A stretch of 64,000 nt of DNA, from contig MTOU01000017.1 of assembly GCA_002011745.1 (NCBI GenBank), positions 1 to 64,000 on the forward strand, in the 5' to 3' direction. The notes under the pieces were generated by a model. That model made no database searches. It saw only the letters and a program-made list of their open reading frames with translations, and had not been told where the DNA came from. Shown here in pieces: positions 48,163-56,756 of the stretch (positions within the stretch are counted from its first letter, which is position 1; each line of letters opens with the position of its first letter). A program made the translations under genes and the position numbers. The stretch comes from Nitrospirae bacterium JdFR-85 (lineage in GTDB: Bacteria; Nitrospirota; Thermodesulfovibrionia; Thermodesulfovibrionales; JdFR-85).

Positions 48163-49647
48163 TTATCTTCCACCCAGCAGCGCAAGGACATTCTGGGGGA
48201 TTGTGTTTGCCTGTGCCAGCACAGAGATACCAGCCTGCTGCAGTATCAATGCCCTTGTCAGTTTTGCTGTCTCAACAGCATAATCAGCATCCTTTATTCT
48301 TGACTGTGCAGCACTCAGATTTTCACGGGTGTTCTCTAAGTTTCTGATAACTGACTCAAATCTGTTCAGTTTGGCACCAATTATCGCCCTTTCTGAGTTA
48401 ATCGTCTCCATAGCCTCTTTAACTGCAAGCATGGTGAGATTGGCTGCAGCTGCTGTTGTCACCACCATAGAGTTCACAGGAGCATTGGAGAGGCCTTCCG
48501 AAGTATCTGAGGTATCACCTGTTAATGCACCAGCTGTTGAGGTGGCATCAAAAGATACTGTTGTCTGATTCAGATCCTGATTCAGCACTATAGCACCATT
48601 TGAACCTGCATCAATAGAGGTTGTGCCATCTGCAAAGAAATTGGTGATATCAGAGTCAACACTGGAGTTTGCTGTAACAGTAATTGCTGCACCATTACGG
48701 TTGATGAGAACGATCCTATCATCACCAGCACCAACATTCACCCTGACAGCAGTTACCCCATGTTGTGCAGTCTTTGCGTTGATAGCAGTAACAAGATTAT
48801 CTGCAAGACCGCCAAGAGTAGTGCTTGCTGCAACAGCATCTATACTAATACCGTTTATAACCAGAGCACCTGCTGCAATGTCAGCAGTAGAAGCAGCAGC
48901 AGCATCAAATCCAGTACCGATTAGACCATTACCATATACAAAGGCAGTTACTCCTGTACTTGAAGTATATTGGTTCAATCTGTTAACTTTTTCCACAGCA
49001 AGAGTATTGGCACTGAACTGGGAACCGATAGAAGCACCATTAACAGTAGGAGTTGCTGAACTTGCTGTTACATACTGAATTGCGATTCTTAAAGCAAGGG
49101 CACTGTCTGAGAGATTCGTAATAGTAGAATAATTAGAGGCTACTCCCATTGTACTTGGTGAGAGGTTGCTAATAGTGATGTTAATCGTCTCATTCACCTC
49201 AACTCCCACCTGGATATCAGCAGAAAAGCCACCTGCCAGGAGTTTCTGACCATTGTAACGTGTCTGATTTACGGTTCTGCTGAGCTCATCAATTAGCTGG
49301 CTCACCTCCTGATTCATTGAAGACCTGTCAAGATCTGTGTTATAACTTGCAGCCTGCTCTGCCAGCTCATATATCCTCTGCAATGCATTGGTCATCTCAT
49401 CTATGGCACCCTCAGCTGTCTGCAATATTGACAGCCCATCATTGGAATTACGGATAGCAACAGTCAGACCCCTGATATTCCTTTCCATCCTTGTACTGAT
49501 AGCCAGTCCAGCTGCATCATCCTTTGCTGAATTGATCCTCAATCCTGAGGACAGCCTCTGTAAGGCAACCTGAAGTACTCCCTGTGATCTTGAGAGGTTT
49601 CTTTGGGCATTTAATGAAAGGATATTGGTGTTGATTACAAGTGCCAT
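48163..49647 (-). CDS. fliC: Flagellin
   Basis: Filament subunit of 494 residues. The conserved N-terminus (ALVINTNILSLNAQRNLSRSQG...LSSGLRINSAKDDAAGLAIS) and C-terminus (INSERAIIGAKLNRFESVIRNLENTRENLSAAQSRIKDADYA...AQANTIPQNVLALLG) frame a variable alanine- and threonine-rich centre (about 180-390). AAGGAGGAAT precedes the ATG. It has its own sigma-28 promoter, a leader with CsrA-like features and a terminator, so it is expressed as a strong single-gene unit. Confidence 0.97.
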   Translation of the reverse strand: MALVINTNILSLNAQRNLSRSQGVLQVALQRLSSGLRINSAKDDAAGLAISTRMERNIRGLTVAIRNSNDGLSILQTAEGAIDEMTNALQRIYELAEQAASYNTDLDRSSMNQEVSQLIDELSRTVNQTRYNGQKLLAGGFSADIQVGVEVNETINITISNLSPSTMGVASNYSTITNLSDSALALRIAIQYVTASSATPTVNGASIGSQFSANTLAVEKVNRLNQYTSSTGVTAFVYGNGLIGTGFDAAAASTADIAAGALVINGISIDAVAASTTLGGLADNLVTAINAKTAQHGVTAVRVNVGAGDDRIVLINRNGAAITVTANSSVDSDITNFFADGTTSIDAGSNGAIVLNQDLNQTTVSFDATSTAGALTGDTSDTSEGLSNAPVNSMVVTTAAAANLTMLAVKEAMETINSERAIIGAKLNRFESVIRNLENTRENLSAAQSRIKDADYAVETAKLTRALILQQAGISVLAQANTIPQNVLALLGGR

Positions 49648-49654
49648 CTCTTAT

Positions 49655-49706
49655 TCCTCCTTGAACCCTCTTTGGGCCTCCATGCCCTTATGCAGGCAAA
49701 GCCTGC
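49655..49706 (-). promoter_or_regulatory. Flagellin mRNA leader with GGA hairpin and palindrome
   Basis: On the minus strand, GGGC and GCCC (49674-49677, 49684-49687) form a hairpin whose six-base loop ATGGAG presents GGA, and the Shine-Dalgarno itself is AAGGAGGAA (about 49654-49662). A second hairpin, GCAGGC-AAA-GCCTGC (49692-49706), lies upstream. This resembles CsrA control of flagellin mRNA in Bacillus; no csrA or fliW is in the window. Confidence 0.45.
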
Positions 49707-49773
49707 TTCTGTTGGGACCCGGCAGTTTTACCTTTCACCACCTCCCTTCCTGCCCTATTGATCCCATTTCTTA

Positions 49774-49800
49774 TTTTCGGTAAAAATCCAGAAAACTTTA
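49774..49800 (-). promoter_or_regulatory. Sigma-28 (FliA) promoter of flagellin
   Basis: On the minus strand TAAAGTTT (49793-49800), an 11-base spacer and ACCGAAAA (49774-49781). The consensus is TAAAGTTT-N11-GCCGATAA, so the -35 is perfect and the -10 matches six of eight. Transcription would begin near 49767, about 120 bases before fliC. Confidence 0.8.
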
Positions 49801-49861
49801 GTTCTGAAAAATCTGTCAAAAGATTGACTTTCTCTTGTTTGATAGAAAAAAATATTTACTA

Positions 49862-51289
49862 ATGACGAAGATTCTTGTAATTGATGATGATGAGACAATA
49901 AGAGATGTTCTGCAGCTCTTTCTTTCTAAGGAAGGATTCGAAGTTACTGTAGCCGCCTCTGCAGAAGAAGGACTGGATATTCTCTTCTCCGAAGCCCCTG
50001 ATCTCTTACTTGTGGATATGGTGATGCCAGGTATGGGAGGGATGGATATATTAAAAGTGCTTAACCAGAAAAACATTAATATTCCTGTAATTATGATAAC
50101 TGCCTTTGGTACTATCGAGAGTGCTGTTGAAGCAATGAAACTCGGTGCATATGACTATATTACCAAGCCCCTGAACCTGGAGGCACTGGTAATCACAATA
50201 AAGAGGGCTGTGGATGTCTCAAGACTGAAGAAGGAAAACCTCTGGCTAAAAAGACAACTGAGACAGAGATATCACTTCTCTGGACTTATTGGAGACTCTC
50301 CAAAAATGCAGAAGGTCTATGAGATGATAGAGAAGATTGCAGACACAGACAGTACTGTTCTAATTACAGGTGAAAGCGGCACTGGCAAGGAGCTTGTGGC
50401 AAGGACAATCCACTACAGTAGTTCCCGTGCAGAAGGACCCTTTGTACCAATCAACTGTGCTGCAATTCCTAAGGATCTGCTTGAAACAGAACTCTTTGGA
50501 CACGAAAAAGGGGCCTTCACTGGAGCCTTTAATACAAGAATCGGGCGTTTCGAGCTGGCCAACAATGGAACAATATTCTTGGACGAGATCAGTGAACTTG
50601 CTCCATCCCTGCAGGTGAAACTCCTGAGAGTAATCCAGGAAAGGGAGTTTGAAAGAGTAGGAGGTGTTAAAACAATAAAGGTAAATGTAAGAATAATCGC
50701 TGCAACTAATCAGAATCTTGAGAAGGCTGTTGAAGAAGGAAGATTCAGAGAAGACCTCTATTACAGACTAAATGTAATACCCCTTCCTCTGCCTTCTCTG
50801 AGGGAAAGAAAAGAAGATATTCCATTGCTTATTAATCACTTCGTTAAAAAATTCACTAAAAAGCTTAAAAGGACACCCCTGAATTTCCCTCCTGAGGTTA
50901 TGCACTGTCTTATGCAGTATGATTGGCCCGGAAATGTTAGAGAACTTGAAAACTTAATTGAGAGGTTGATGATCCTTGTAAGTGGCGATAAAGTGAGTAT
51001 TTCAGACCTTCCTGAAAAGTTTCATGCATTTGTTAATCCAGAAACCCATTATGGAACAACTTCTACCTCTCTATATAATAGTGTTGAGGAGCTTCCAGAG
51101 GAAGGTATAACTCTAAACTCGATTATAGAGAATATCGAAAAAAAATTGATCCTTAAGGCATTAGATAAAACAGGAGGAAACAGAAGCAAAGCAGCAACCC
51201 TCCTCGGCCTCAATAGAACCACCCTTATAGAGAAGATGAAAAAAATGGGTATAGACTTTCCTCGGCCTAAGAAACCCTCTTCTATTTAA
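49862..51289 (+). CDS. NtrC-type sigma-54 response regulator
   Basis: 475 residues: receiver (ILVIDDDETI; phospho-Asp in LLVDMVMPGMGG), AAA+ sigma-54 activation domain with Walker A GESGTGKE, GAFTGA loop (EKGAFTGAFNTR) and arginine finger region, and a C-terminal Fis-type helix-turn-helix (ALDKTGGNRSKAATLLGLNRTTLIEKMKKMG). ATG 49862 fits the family start; the frame is open to TTG 49835. It is divergent from fliC and has no adjacent kinase. The intact receiver distinguishes it from FleQ/FlrA-type master regulators. Likely a flagellar regulator by position. Confidence 0.9.
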   Translation: MTKILVIDDDETIRDVLQLFLSKEGFEVTVAASAEEGLDILFSEAPDLLLVDMVMPGMGGMDILKVLNQKNINIPVIMITAFGTIESAVEAMKLGAYDYITKPLNLEALVITIKRAVDVSRLKKENLWLKRQLRQRYHFSGLIGDSPKMQKVYEMIEKIADTDSTVLITGESGTGKELVARTIHYSSSRAEGPFVPINCAAIPKDLLETELFGHEKGAFTGAFNTRIGRFELANNGTIFLDEISELAPSLQVKLLRVIQEREFERVGGVKTIKVNVRIIAATNQNLEKAVEEGRFREDLYYRLNVIPLPLPSLRERKEDIPLLINHFVKKFTKKLKRTPLNFPPEVMHCLMQYDWPGNVRELENLIERLMILVSGDKVSISDLPEKFHAFVNPETHYGTTSTSLYNSVEELPEEGITLNSIIENIEKKLILKALDKTGGNRSKAATLLGLNRTTLIEKMKKMGIDFPRPKKPSSI

Positions 51290-51320
51290 AAACCTCCTGT
51301 CAACCTCAGGGGATTTCATA

Positions 51321-51338
51321 CTGTCAATAACCTGACAG
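51321..51338. terminator. Inverted repeat after the NtrC-type gene
   Basis: CTGTCA (51321-51326) and TGACAG (51333-51338) form a six-base stem with a six-base loop, about 32 bases past the stop. It is followed by GGTTAAAATCTTTCTC rather than a T-run. It may be a weak terminator or an operator for the promoter just downstream. Confidence 0.35.
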
Positions 51339-51378
51339 GGTTAAAATCTTTCTCTTAAAAATCAATACATTAAAATAC

Positions 51379-51394
51379 AGGCATATTTATTGCT
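51379..51394 (+). promoter_or_regulatory. Sigma-54 promoter of the TPR-kinase-regulator operon
   Basis: AGGCAT-N5-TTGCT (51379-51384, 51390-51394) keeps the invariant GG and GC with exactly ten bases between. The start would be at about 51405, immediately before the ATG at 51406. Both NtrC-type regulators here are candidates to activate it. Confidence 0.65.
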
Positions 51395-51405
51395 AATTTA
51401 TATGT

Positions 51406-53187
51406 ATGATAATTATTCTGGCGTTTTTACTTATATCTTCTGTCCATGCCACTAAAGTTAATGATACTATGGCGAAGGTAGAGGAGTTACTTCATAAGCA
51501 CAGAGGTTTTGAGGCTCTACAGGTGCTTGCCTTTTATAGGCCAGAGGAGAAAGAGGTATACCGTTACCACCGCCTATATGCAGATGCAGCAGAGATGACA
51601 GGAAAACTCTATGAGGCAATAAAACACCTCAGACTTGCCTATATCTATGCACCAGAGGAAGAAAAGGAGAAACTTCTTCTGGACAGAGGTAGAATGTATT
51701 TGAGAATGAAACATTATCCTGAAGCAATGACCACATTCCGCCTCTTTTTGAAGCTCTATCCTAATTCTGCATTTCGGCAGGAGGTATATTACTATCTTGC
51801 AGAAGCACTTATTAAATCAGGACTTTTTACAGAAGCACTTAAATACTATGAGAAAGCAGGTGATTCAATTAAGGCATTATATGGTAAGGCAAATGCCCTG
51901 CAGGCTATTGGGATGACAAAGAAGGCATATAAACTCTATTTGAGCCTTCTTGAAAAAGATTCAGATTTTTTAAAAAACTCACCTGAAACAAGGTTTTACT
52001 TAGGGGAGAATTTAAGACTTATGGGAAGACTTGAGGATGCAAGGCTATATCTCACCTCTATAAGAGAAAGTCCTCTTAGATACAGAGCCTATATATCTCT
52101 CGGGCTGATAGCTCTGAAGAAAAAGAGATATAGAGAGGCAATAAAGGATCTCCAGTTAAGCCTCCAATCTCCTGAAAGAGATGTGAGAAGAAAGGCATTG
52201 CTCCTTCTTGCAGAGACATATATAAAAATAGGAAAAAAGAAAGAAGCAAAGAAGCAATTGATAACAATAAAAAATTCTTACCCCTTTGGAGAGGATTATG
52301 ATAGGGCATCACTTCTTCTTGCACGTATTTATAGAGAGGAGGGAGACTTTCTCAGGGCCAAAAGACTACTGAAAGACTTGGTTTTCCGGTTAAAACCCTA
52401 TGAAGGGGCAATGGAGGAACTGAAAGAACTTATTCTTCATGCAAAGAAAACTAAGCAAGAAGAATTTATAAAACTGTGGAGAGAGATGGGTCGTCTATTT
52501 ATGAGCACCTCGTACGAGAGATTCCTTCTTCAAGTGGTTGTAGACCTGAAGAACACAGGAAAACCCTATTATGACCTCTGCAGATGGCTCTTTGAGAATG
52601 GAAGCAAAAAGACAAGGAGACAGGCTGCCTTGCTTCTGGCAGAATTCTACTCTGAGATTGGTAAAGCAGAGTTGGCACTGAGGTTTCTGAGAATGGCCGA
52701 CAGAAGAAATGATAAATACAGACGTCTCTTAATCCGTTCTTATATCCTTGAAGGAAATTACAGAAAGGCCCTCAGGGTTTTTAAAAGTCTGAAGAATATA
52801 AAGAGTGAAGACATCTCTGAGCTTTTACTGATAGCCATGAAAGAAGAGGAGGCAGTAGAAATCCTGAGAAGGACCATAAAGAGAGTTAGACCTCCGGTAG
52901 AAACATATGTAAAAATAGCAGACTTACTCTACAAGAAAAACTATAAAACTGAGGCCCTTAAGTATTATAGACTGGCACTTTCTGACAAAGCCAAAACCAA
53001 TGTATCAAACAGAGATCTGGAATGGGCATTCTACAGGGTGTCATATCTTAGCAACAGGATTGTTTCTGAGAATACAGATTTGGTAGAGGATCCTATAATA
53101 AAGAAGATGCTCCTTGTATACACACAGGAAAAGAGAGTATCAGAGACAATGGAGAGGATTTTTAATGGATTTGGCTCTACTAAATAA
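51406..53187 (+). CDS. Exported TPR-repeat protein, function unknown
   Basis: 593 residues. A short hydrophobic start (MIIILAFLLISSVHA) looks like a signal or anchor, followed by many TPR-like repeats (GKLYEAIKHLRLAYIYAPEE, KHYPEAMTTFRLFLKLYPNS, GLFTEALKYYEKAG, KKRYREAIKDLQLSLQSPE, NYKTEALKYYRLALSD). It is a scaffold for protein contacts, probably periplasmic. It overlaps the FlrB-like kinase gene by 23 bases and shares a sigma-54 promoter with it, so a role in flagellar assembly or sensing is likely. No specific family was recognised. Confidence 0.8.
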   Translation: MIIILAFLLISSVHATKVNDTMAKVEELLHKHRGFEALQVLAFYRPEEKEVYRYHRLYADAAEMTGKLYEAIKHLRLAYIYAPEEEKEKLLLDRGRMYLRMKHYPEAMTTFRLFLKLYPNSAFRQEVYYYLAEALIKSGLFTEALKYYEKAGDSIKALYGKANALQAIGMTKKAYKLYLSLLEKDSDFLKNSPETRFYLGENLRLMGRLEDARLYLTSIRESPLRYRAYISLGLIALKKKRYREAIKDLQLSLQSPERDVRRKALLLLAETYIKIGKKKEAKKQLITIKNSYPFGEDYDRASLLLARIYREEGDFLRAKRLLKDLVFRLKPYEGAMEELKELILHAKKTKQEEFIKLWREMGRLFMSTSYERFLLQVVVDLKNTGKPYYDLCRWLFENGSKKTRRQAALLLAEFYSEIGKAELALRFLRMADRRNDKYRRLLIRSYILEGNYRKALRVFKSLKNIKSEDISELLLIAMKEEEAVEILRRTIKRVRPPVETYVKIADLLYKKNYKTEALKYYRLALSDKAKTNVSNRDLEWAFYRVSYLSNRIVSENTDLVEDPIIKKMLLVYTQEKRVSETMERIFNGFGSTK

Positions 53188-54304
53188 GGCCTTTGAAGAC
53201 TTTACAAAGGCGTCAAAGAGTCTGGAGGATTACTATAGGCATCTCAGTCAACGGATAGTATACCTTACAAAAGAACTGGAGTCAAAGAACAGACAACTAA
53301 ATAAGGCCCTTTCAGAGGTTGAAAGAAATAGAGACCTGCTAAGAGAGGTACTTTACAATCTTGAGGAGGCAGTGGTGGTAGTGGATAAAAACGAAAAGAT
53401 TGTCATGATGAATCCATCTGCAGAAAGACTTTTCGGAGTGAAGGCTAAAGATACAGAAGGTATAAGATTATCAGATTTAGAATTCTCAATAGAATATCGA
53501 GCCACTGATGCAATACTCTCTGTTAATGGTAAAAGATACCATATAATTATCTCAAAATCTTCTCTCACCTCTGGTGGACTCTTCCAGGGAGAAGTAATCT
53601 TGATAAAAGATATCACCAAACAGAAGGAATTGGAAATGCAGTATGAAAGGAATCAGAGATTGATATCAATGGGAGAGATGGCGATAAAGATAGTACACGA
53701 GATAAGAAACCCTCTCTGCAGTATAGAACTCTTTGCATCAATGCTTGAAAGAGAGGTCCAGGAAGGGAGATTAAAAGAACTTGCCAGAGGTATCTCGAAT
53801 GGTATAAAGAACCTCGATAATATATTGACCAATATGCTTCTTTTTGCAAGAAATCATAAACTCATTAAGTATCCATTCTCTCTAAAAAAGATAGTCAAGA
53901 GTGTAATAAATATGCTCTATCCCATTATGGAATCCAAAGCCTTGAGTTTAACTGAGTCAGTAGAGGATTATGAAATTATAGGAGATATAGAATTACTGAA
54001 ACAGTCTTTTATGAATATACTCATAAATGCTATTCAGGCAGAACCAGAAGGTGGTAATGTCTCTATTTATTCTGGCTATGAAGATGAACATATTGTTCTC
54101 TATATAAAAGATAATGGACCAGGAATAGAGAAAGAGAATATAGAAAGAATATTTGATCCATTCTTTAGTACAAAAGACAGAGGCACAGGCCTGGGGCTTA
54201 CTATTGCGGCAAAAATAATGCAAGCCCATGGAGGTTTTATCAAGGTGAAGAGTGAACCCGGAAAGGGGAGTGAGTTTAGTCTATGGTTTCCCAGAAAGGG
54301 GTAA
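53165..54304 (+). CDS. FlrB/FleS-like cytoplasmic histidine kinase
   Basis: 379 residues: an N-terminal coiled coil (about 15-65), a PAS domain (VLYNLEEAVVVVDKNEKIVMMNPSAERLFGV), and a kinase core with the H-box MAIKIVHEIRNPLCSIELFASML, N-box NILINAIQAEPEGG and G-boxes DNGPGI and GTGLGLTIAAKI. No membrane span. ATG 53165 follows GAGAGGA; the frame is open to 53114. It is coupled to the FlrC-like regulator next door, as in Vibrio and Pseudomonas flagellar cascades. Confidence 0.9.
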   Translation: MDLALLNKAFEDFTKASKSLEDYYRHLSQRIVYLTKELESKNRQLNKALSEVERNRDLLREVLYNLEEAVVVVDKNEKIVMMNPSAERLFGVKAKDTEGIRLSDLEFSIEYRATDAILSVNGKRYHIIISKSSLTSGGLFQGEVILIKDITKQKELEMQYERNQRLISMGEMAIKIVHEIRNPLCSIELFASMLEREVQEGRLKELARGISNGIKNLDNILTNMLLFARNHKLIKYPFSLKKIVKSVINMLYPIMESKALSLTESVEDYEIIGDIELLKQSFMNILINAIQAEPEGGNVSIYSGYEDEHIVLYIKDNGPGIEKENIERIFDPFFSTKDRGTGLGLTIAAKIMQAHGGFIKVKSEPGKGSEFSLWFPRKG

Positions 54305-54306
54305 GT

Positions 54307-55599
54307 ATGACTAAACCTGTAATGATTGTTGATGATGATTTAGAGATGAGAAAGGCCTTGACAGAGGCAATAAAAAGACTGGGTTATAAAACAGAGGCTT
54401 TTGAGAGTGCAGAGACTGCCCTTGAAAAACTAAAAAGTAAAGAATATCTTCTTGTCATAACAGATATGAAGATGCCAGGAATGAATGGCCTTACCTTTAT
54501 AAAAGAGATGAGAAAAAAGGTAGGCAATATACCAGTCATTGTTATTACAGGTTTTGGTACAGTAGAGAATGCTGTAGAGGCAATGAAAGAGGGGGCTACA
54601 GATTATATTATGAAACCTTTCTCTTTTGATACTCTGCAGAAGGCAATAGAGTCAACTGTAAAAAGGAACGGAAATAAAAGAGAAATTATAACCGACAATC
54701 CAGAGATGAAGAGAATTATTAAACTTGCAGAAAATCTTGCACAGAGTGATATCACAGTACTCATTTATGGTGAAAGTGGCACAGGCAAGGAACTCCTTGC
54801 AAGATACATCCATAACCAGAGTAGACGTTCTGATAAAGCCTTTGTAGCGGTAAACTGTGCTGCTATTCCTGAAAACCTACTGGAGTCTGAACTTTTTGGC
54901 TATGAAAAAGGGGCCTTTACAGGAGCAATTGATAGGAGAAAGGGCAAATTTGAACTTGCTGATGGCGGTACCATACTTCTTGATGAGATAGGAGAGATGC
55001 CTATGCCACTTCAGGCAAAACTGTTAAGGGTACTACAAGAACGAGAAATCGAGAGACTGGGAGGAGTGAAGAGTATTCCTGTTGATGTGAGGGTGATAGC
55101 CACCACAAATAAAGACCTACATATAGAGTGTCTTGAAGGAAGATTCAGAGAAGACCTTTACTACAGGTTGAATGTCTTCCCTATAAAACTACCTCCTTTG
55201 AGGGAAAGACCAGAAGATATACCACTTCTGGCTATGTATTTTATGCAGAGGTTTTCTGAACTCAGTGGTAAAAGGATTGAAGGTTTTACAAAGGAAGCTA
55301 TGGAAGCCCTTAAAAGAAGACCCTGGCGAGGAAATGTAAGAGAACTGGAGAATGTAATTCAAAGGGCTGTATTCCTCTGTGAGGACAAACTTATAGGTCT
55401 TGATCACCTTTGGCTTGAAGAATATCAACAGAGGTTAAATACTGCTGGAAGAATAAAAGATATGGAAAAAGAATTAATCCTTCAGGCACTAAAAGAGACA
55501 AATGGTAACAGAACAAAGGCAGCCAAGATACTGGGCATAAGTGTCAGAACACTAAGGAATAAACTCGCTCAGTATGGACAAAAAGTTCCTATAGGGTAA
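54307..55599 (+). CDS. flrC: FlrC/FleR-like sigma-54 response regulator
   Basis: 430 residues: receiver (MIVDDDLEMRK; phospho-Asp in LVITDMKMPGMNG), AAA+ domain with GESGTGKELLARYI, GAFTGA (EKGAFTGAIDRR) and ELADGGTILLDEIGEMP, and a Fis-type helix-turn-helix (ETNGNRTKAAKILGISVRTLRNKL). ATG 54307 follows AAAGGGG, two bases after the kinase gene; the frame is open to 54283. It should activate mid-class flagellar promoters such as the one proposed before flgB. Confidence 0.9.
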   Translation: MTKPVMIVDDDLEMRKALTEAIKRLGYKTEAFESAETALEKLKSKEYLLVITDMKMPGMNGLTFIKEMRKKVGNIPVIVITGFGTVENAVEAMKEGATDYIMKPFSFDTLQKAIESTVKRNGNKREIITDNPEMKRIIKLAENLAQSDITVLIYGESGTGKELLARYIHNQSRRSDKAFVAVNCAAIPENLLESELFGYEKGAFTGAIDRRKGKFELADGGTILLDEIGEMPMPLQAKLLRVLQEREIERLGGVKSIPVDVRVIATTNKDLHIECLEGRFREDLYYRLNVFPIKLPPLRERPEDIPLLAMYFMQRFSELSGKRIEGFTKEAMEALKRRPWRGNVRELENVIQRAVFLCEDKLIGLDHLWLEEYQQRLNTAGRIKDMEKELILQALKETNGNRTKAAKILGISVRTLRNKLAQYGQKVPIG

Positions 55600-55651
55600 T
55601 TTTTGCCCTTAAAAGTAGAATAGCTATTAGAAAATATCAGATGAATAGAAA

Positions 55652-55667
55652 TGGCATAAAATTTGAT
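55652..55667 (+). promoter_or_regulatory. Possible sigma-54 promoter of the basal-body operon
   Basis: TGGCAT-N5-TTGAT (55652-55657, 55663-55667) has the GG but GA in place of the usual GC. The predicted start near 55678 would lie after the AAGGA ribosome site of flgB, which weakens the call. No sigma-28 or convincing sigma-70 alternative was seen. Confidence 0.3.
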
Positions 55668-55682
55668 AGATAAGGATTAGCA

Positions 55683-56048
55683 ATGGGAGATGGTTTTAAA
55701 ACATTAGAGGGTTTTTTAAGGCTGACTGTTTTAAGACACGGAATCATATCCTCCAATATCGCAAATGTTGACACCCCTGGGTATAGGGCAAAAGATGTAC
55801 ATTTTGGACAGCTATTGGAGAAAGAGACAATGGAACTTAAAGTCACAAATCCTTACCATATAAGAAGAGTCAGAATAGAGGAAGACGGCACTATTGTAGT
55901 AGAGGATACCAGCACATGGAAAGATGGTAACAATGTTGAACTTGATGTTGAGATGGCAAAAATGGCAGAGAATGCACTTTTATTCCAGGCAGGTATAACA
56001 CTGCTTTCTTCAAAAATAAGGATGTTTAAGAATGCTTTGAGGAGGTGA
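55683..56048 (+). CDS. flgB: Flagellar proximal rod protein FlgB
   Basis: 121 residues with the rod-family N-terminus (HGIISSNIANVDTPGYRAKDVHFGQLL) and a C-terminal helix (NNVELDVEMAKMAENALLFQAGITLLSSKIRMFKNAL). Forms part of the proximal rod with FlgC and FliE. AAGGA lies before the ATG. It is the first gene of the long basal-body operon. Confidence 0.93.
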   Translation: MGDGFKTLEGFLRLTVLRHGIISSNIANVDTPGYRAKDVHFGQLLEKETMELKVTNPYHIRRVRIEEDGTIVVEDTSTWKDGNNVELDVEMAKMAENALLFQAGITLLSSKIRMFKNALRR

Positions 56049-56052
56049 TAGA

Positions 56053-56466
56053 GTGAAAGTTTCTGGTGTGTTTGGGATTATTGCCACTGCCCTTGAGGCA
56101 CAGAGAGAAAGGATGAATATTATTGTCTCAAACATGGTTAATGTACATACCACAAGAACAGAAGAAGGAGGACCCTATCGCAGAAGAGATGTGGTTTTTA
56201 TGCCGGTCGAGATAGAGGGTGTTTCAGAATATATGAAAGGGGTAAGGGTGGAAGAGATTATAGAAGATCCAACCCCATTTAAAGTAGTCTATAACCCTGG
56301 GCATCCTGATGCAGATGAGAAGGGATATGTGAGACTCCCTAATGTAGATATTCTTGAAGAAATGGTGAATATGATGATGACATTCAGGGCTTATGAGGCT
56401 TCATTGTCTGCTTTTAATACCTTCAAAAGTATGGTGACAAAAACTCTGGAGCTTGGGAGGTCATAA
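56053..56466 (+). CDS. flgC: Flagellar proximal rod protein FlgC
   Basis: 137 residues with the N-terminal rod signature (ATALEAQRERMNIIVSNMVNVHTTRTEEGGPYRRRDVVF) and the C-terminal LPNVDILEEMVNMMMTFRAYEASLSAFNTFKSM helix. It starts with GTG 56053 after GGAGGTGAT, four bases past flgB, and overlaps fliE by one base. Confidence 0.94.
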   Translation: MKVSGVFGIIATALEAQRERMNIIVSNMVNVHTTRTEEGGPYRRRDVVFMPVEIEGVSEYMKGVRVEEIIEDPTPFKVVYNPGHPDADEKGYVRLPNVDILEEMVNMMMTFRAYEASLSAFNTFKSMVTKTLELGRS

Positions 56467-56756
56467 TGGCAGAAATAAGAGATATATCTTCCTTAAAACC
56501 ACAGGAAAGGCTAAATAGATTATCTCATACAAAGAACAAATCAGAAGGTTTTGACCTGTTGCTTAAAGAGACAATAGGAAAACTCCAAGAAATCCAGAAC
56601 GATGCTGAAAGGGCAGTAAAAGAGTTGGTCTCAGGTGGTGACATTATCCAAGCGATGTTAGCTATGCAAAAGGCTGAGTTGTCTTTTCAGCTCATGATAG
56701 AGGTGAGAAATAGGCTATTAAATGCCTATGAAGAGATTCAGAGGATGCAGATCTGA
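56466..56756 (+). CDS. fliE: Flagellar hook-basal body protein FliE
   Basis: 96 residues, helical, with the family's C-terminal half (SGGDIIQAMLAMQKAELSFQLMIEVRNRLLNAYEEIQRMQI). It joins the MS ring to the rod. Start and stop each overlap a neighbour by one base (TAATG, TGATG). Confidence 0.92.
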   Translation: MAEIRDISSLKPQERLNRLSHTKNKSEGFDLLLKETIGKLQEIQNDAERAVKELVSGGDIIQAMLAMQKAELSFQLMIEVRNRLLNAYEEIQRMQI

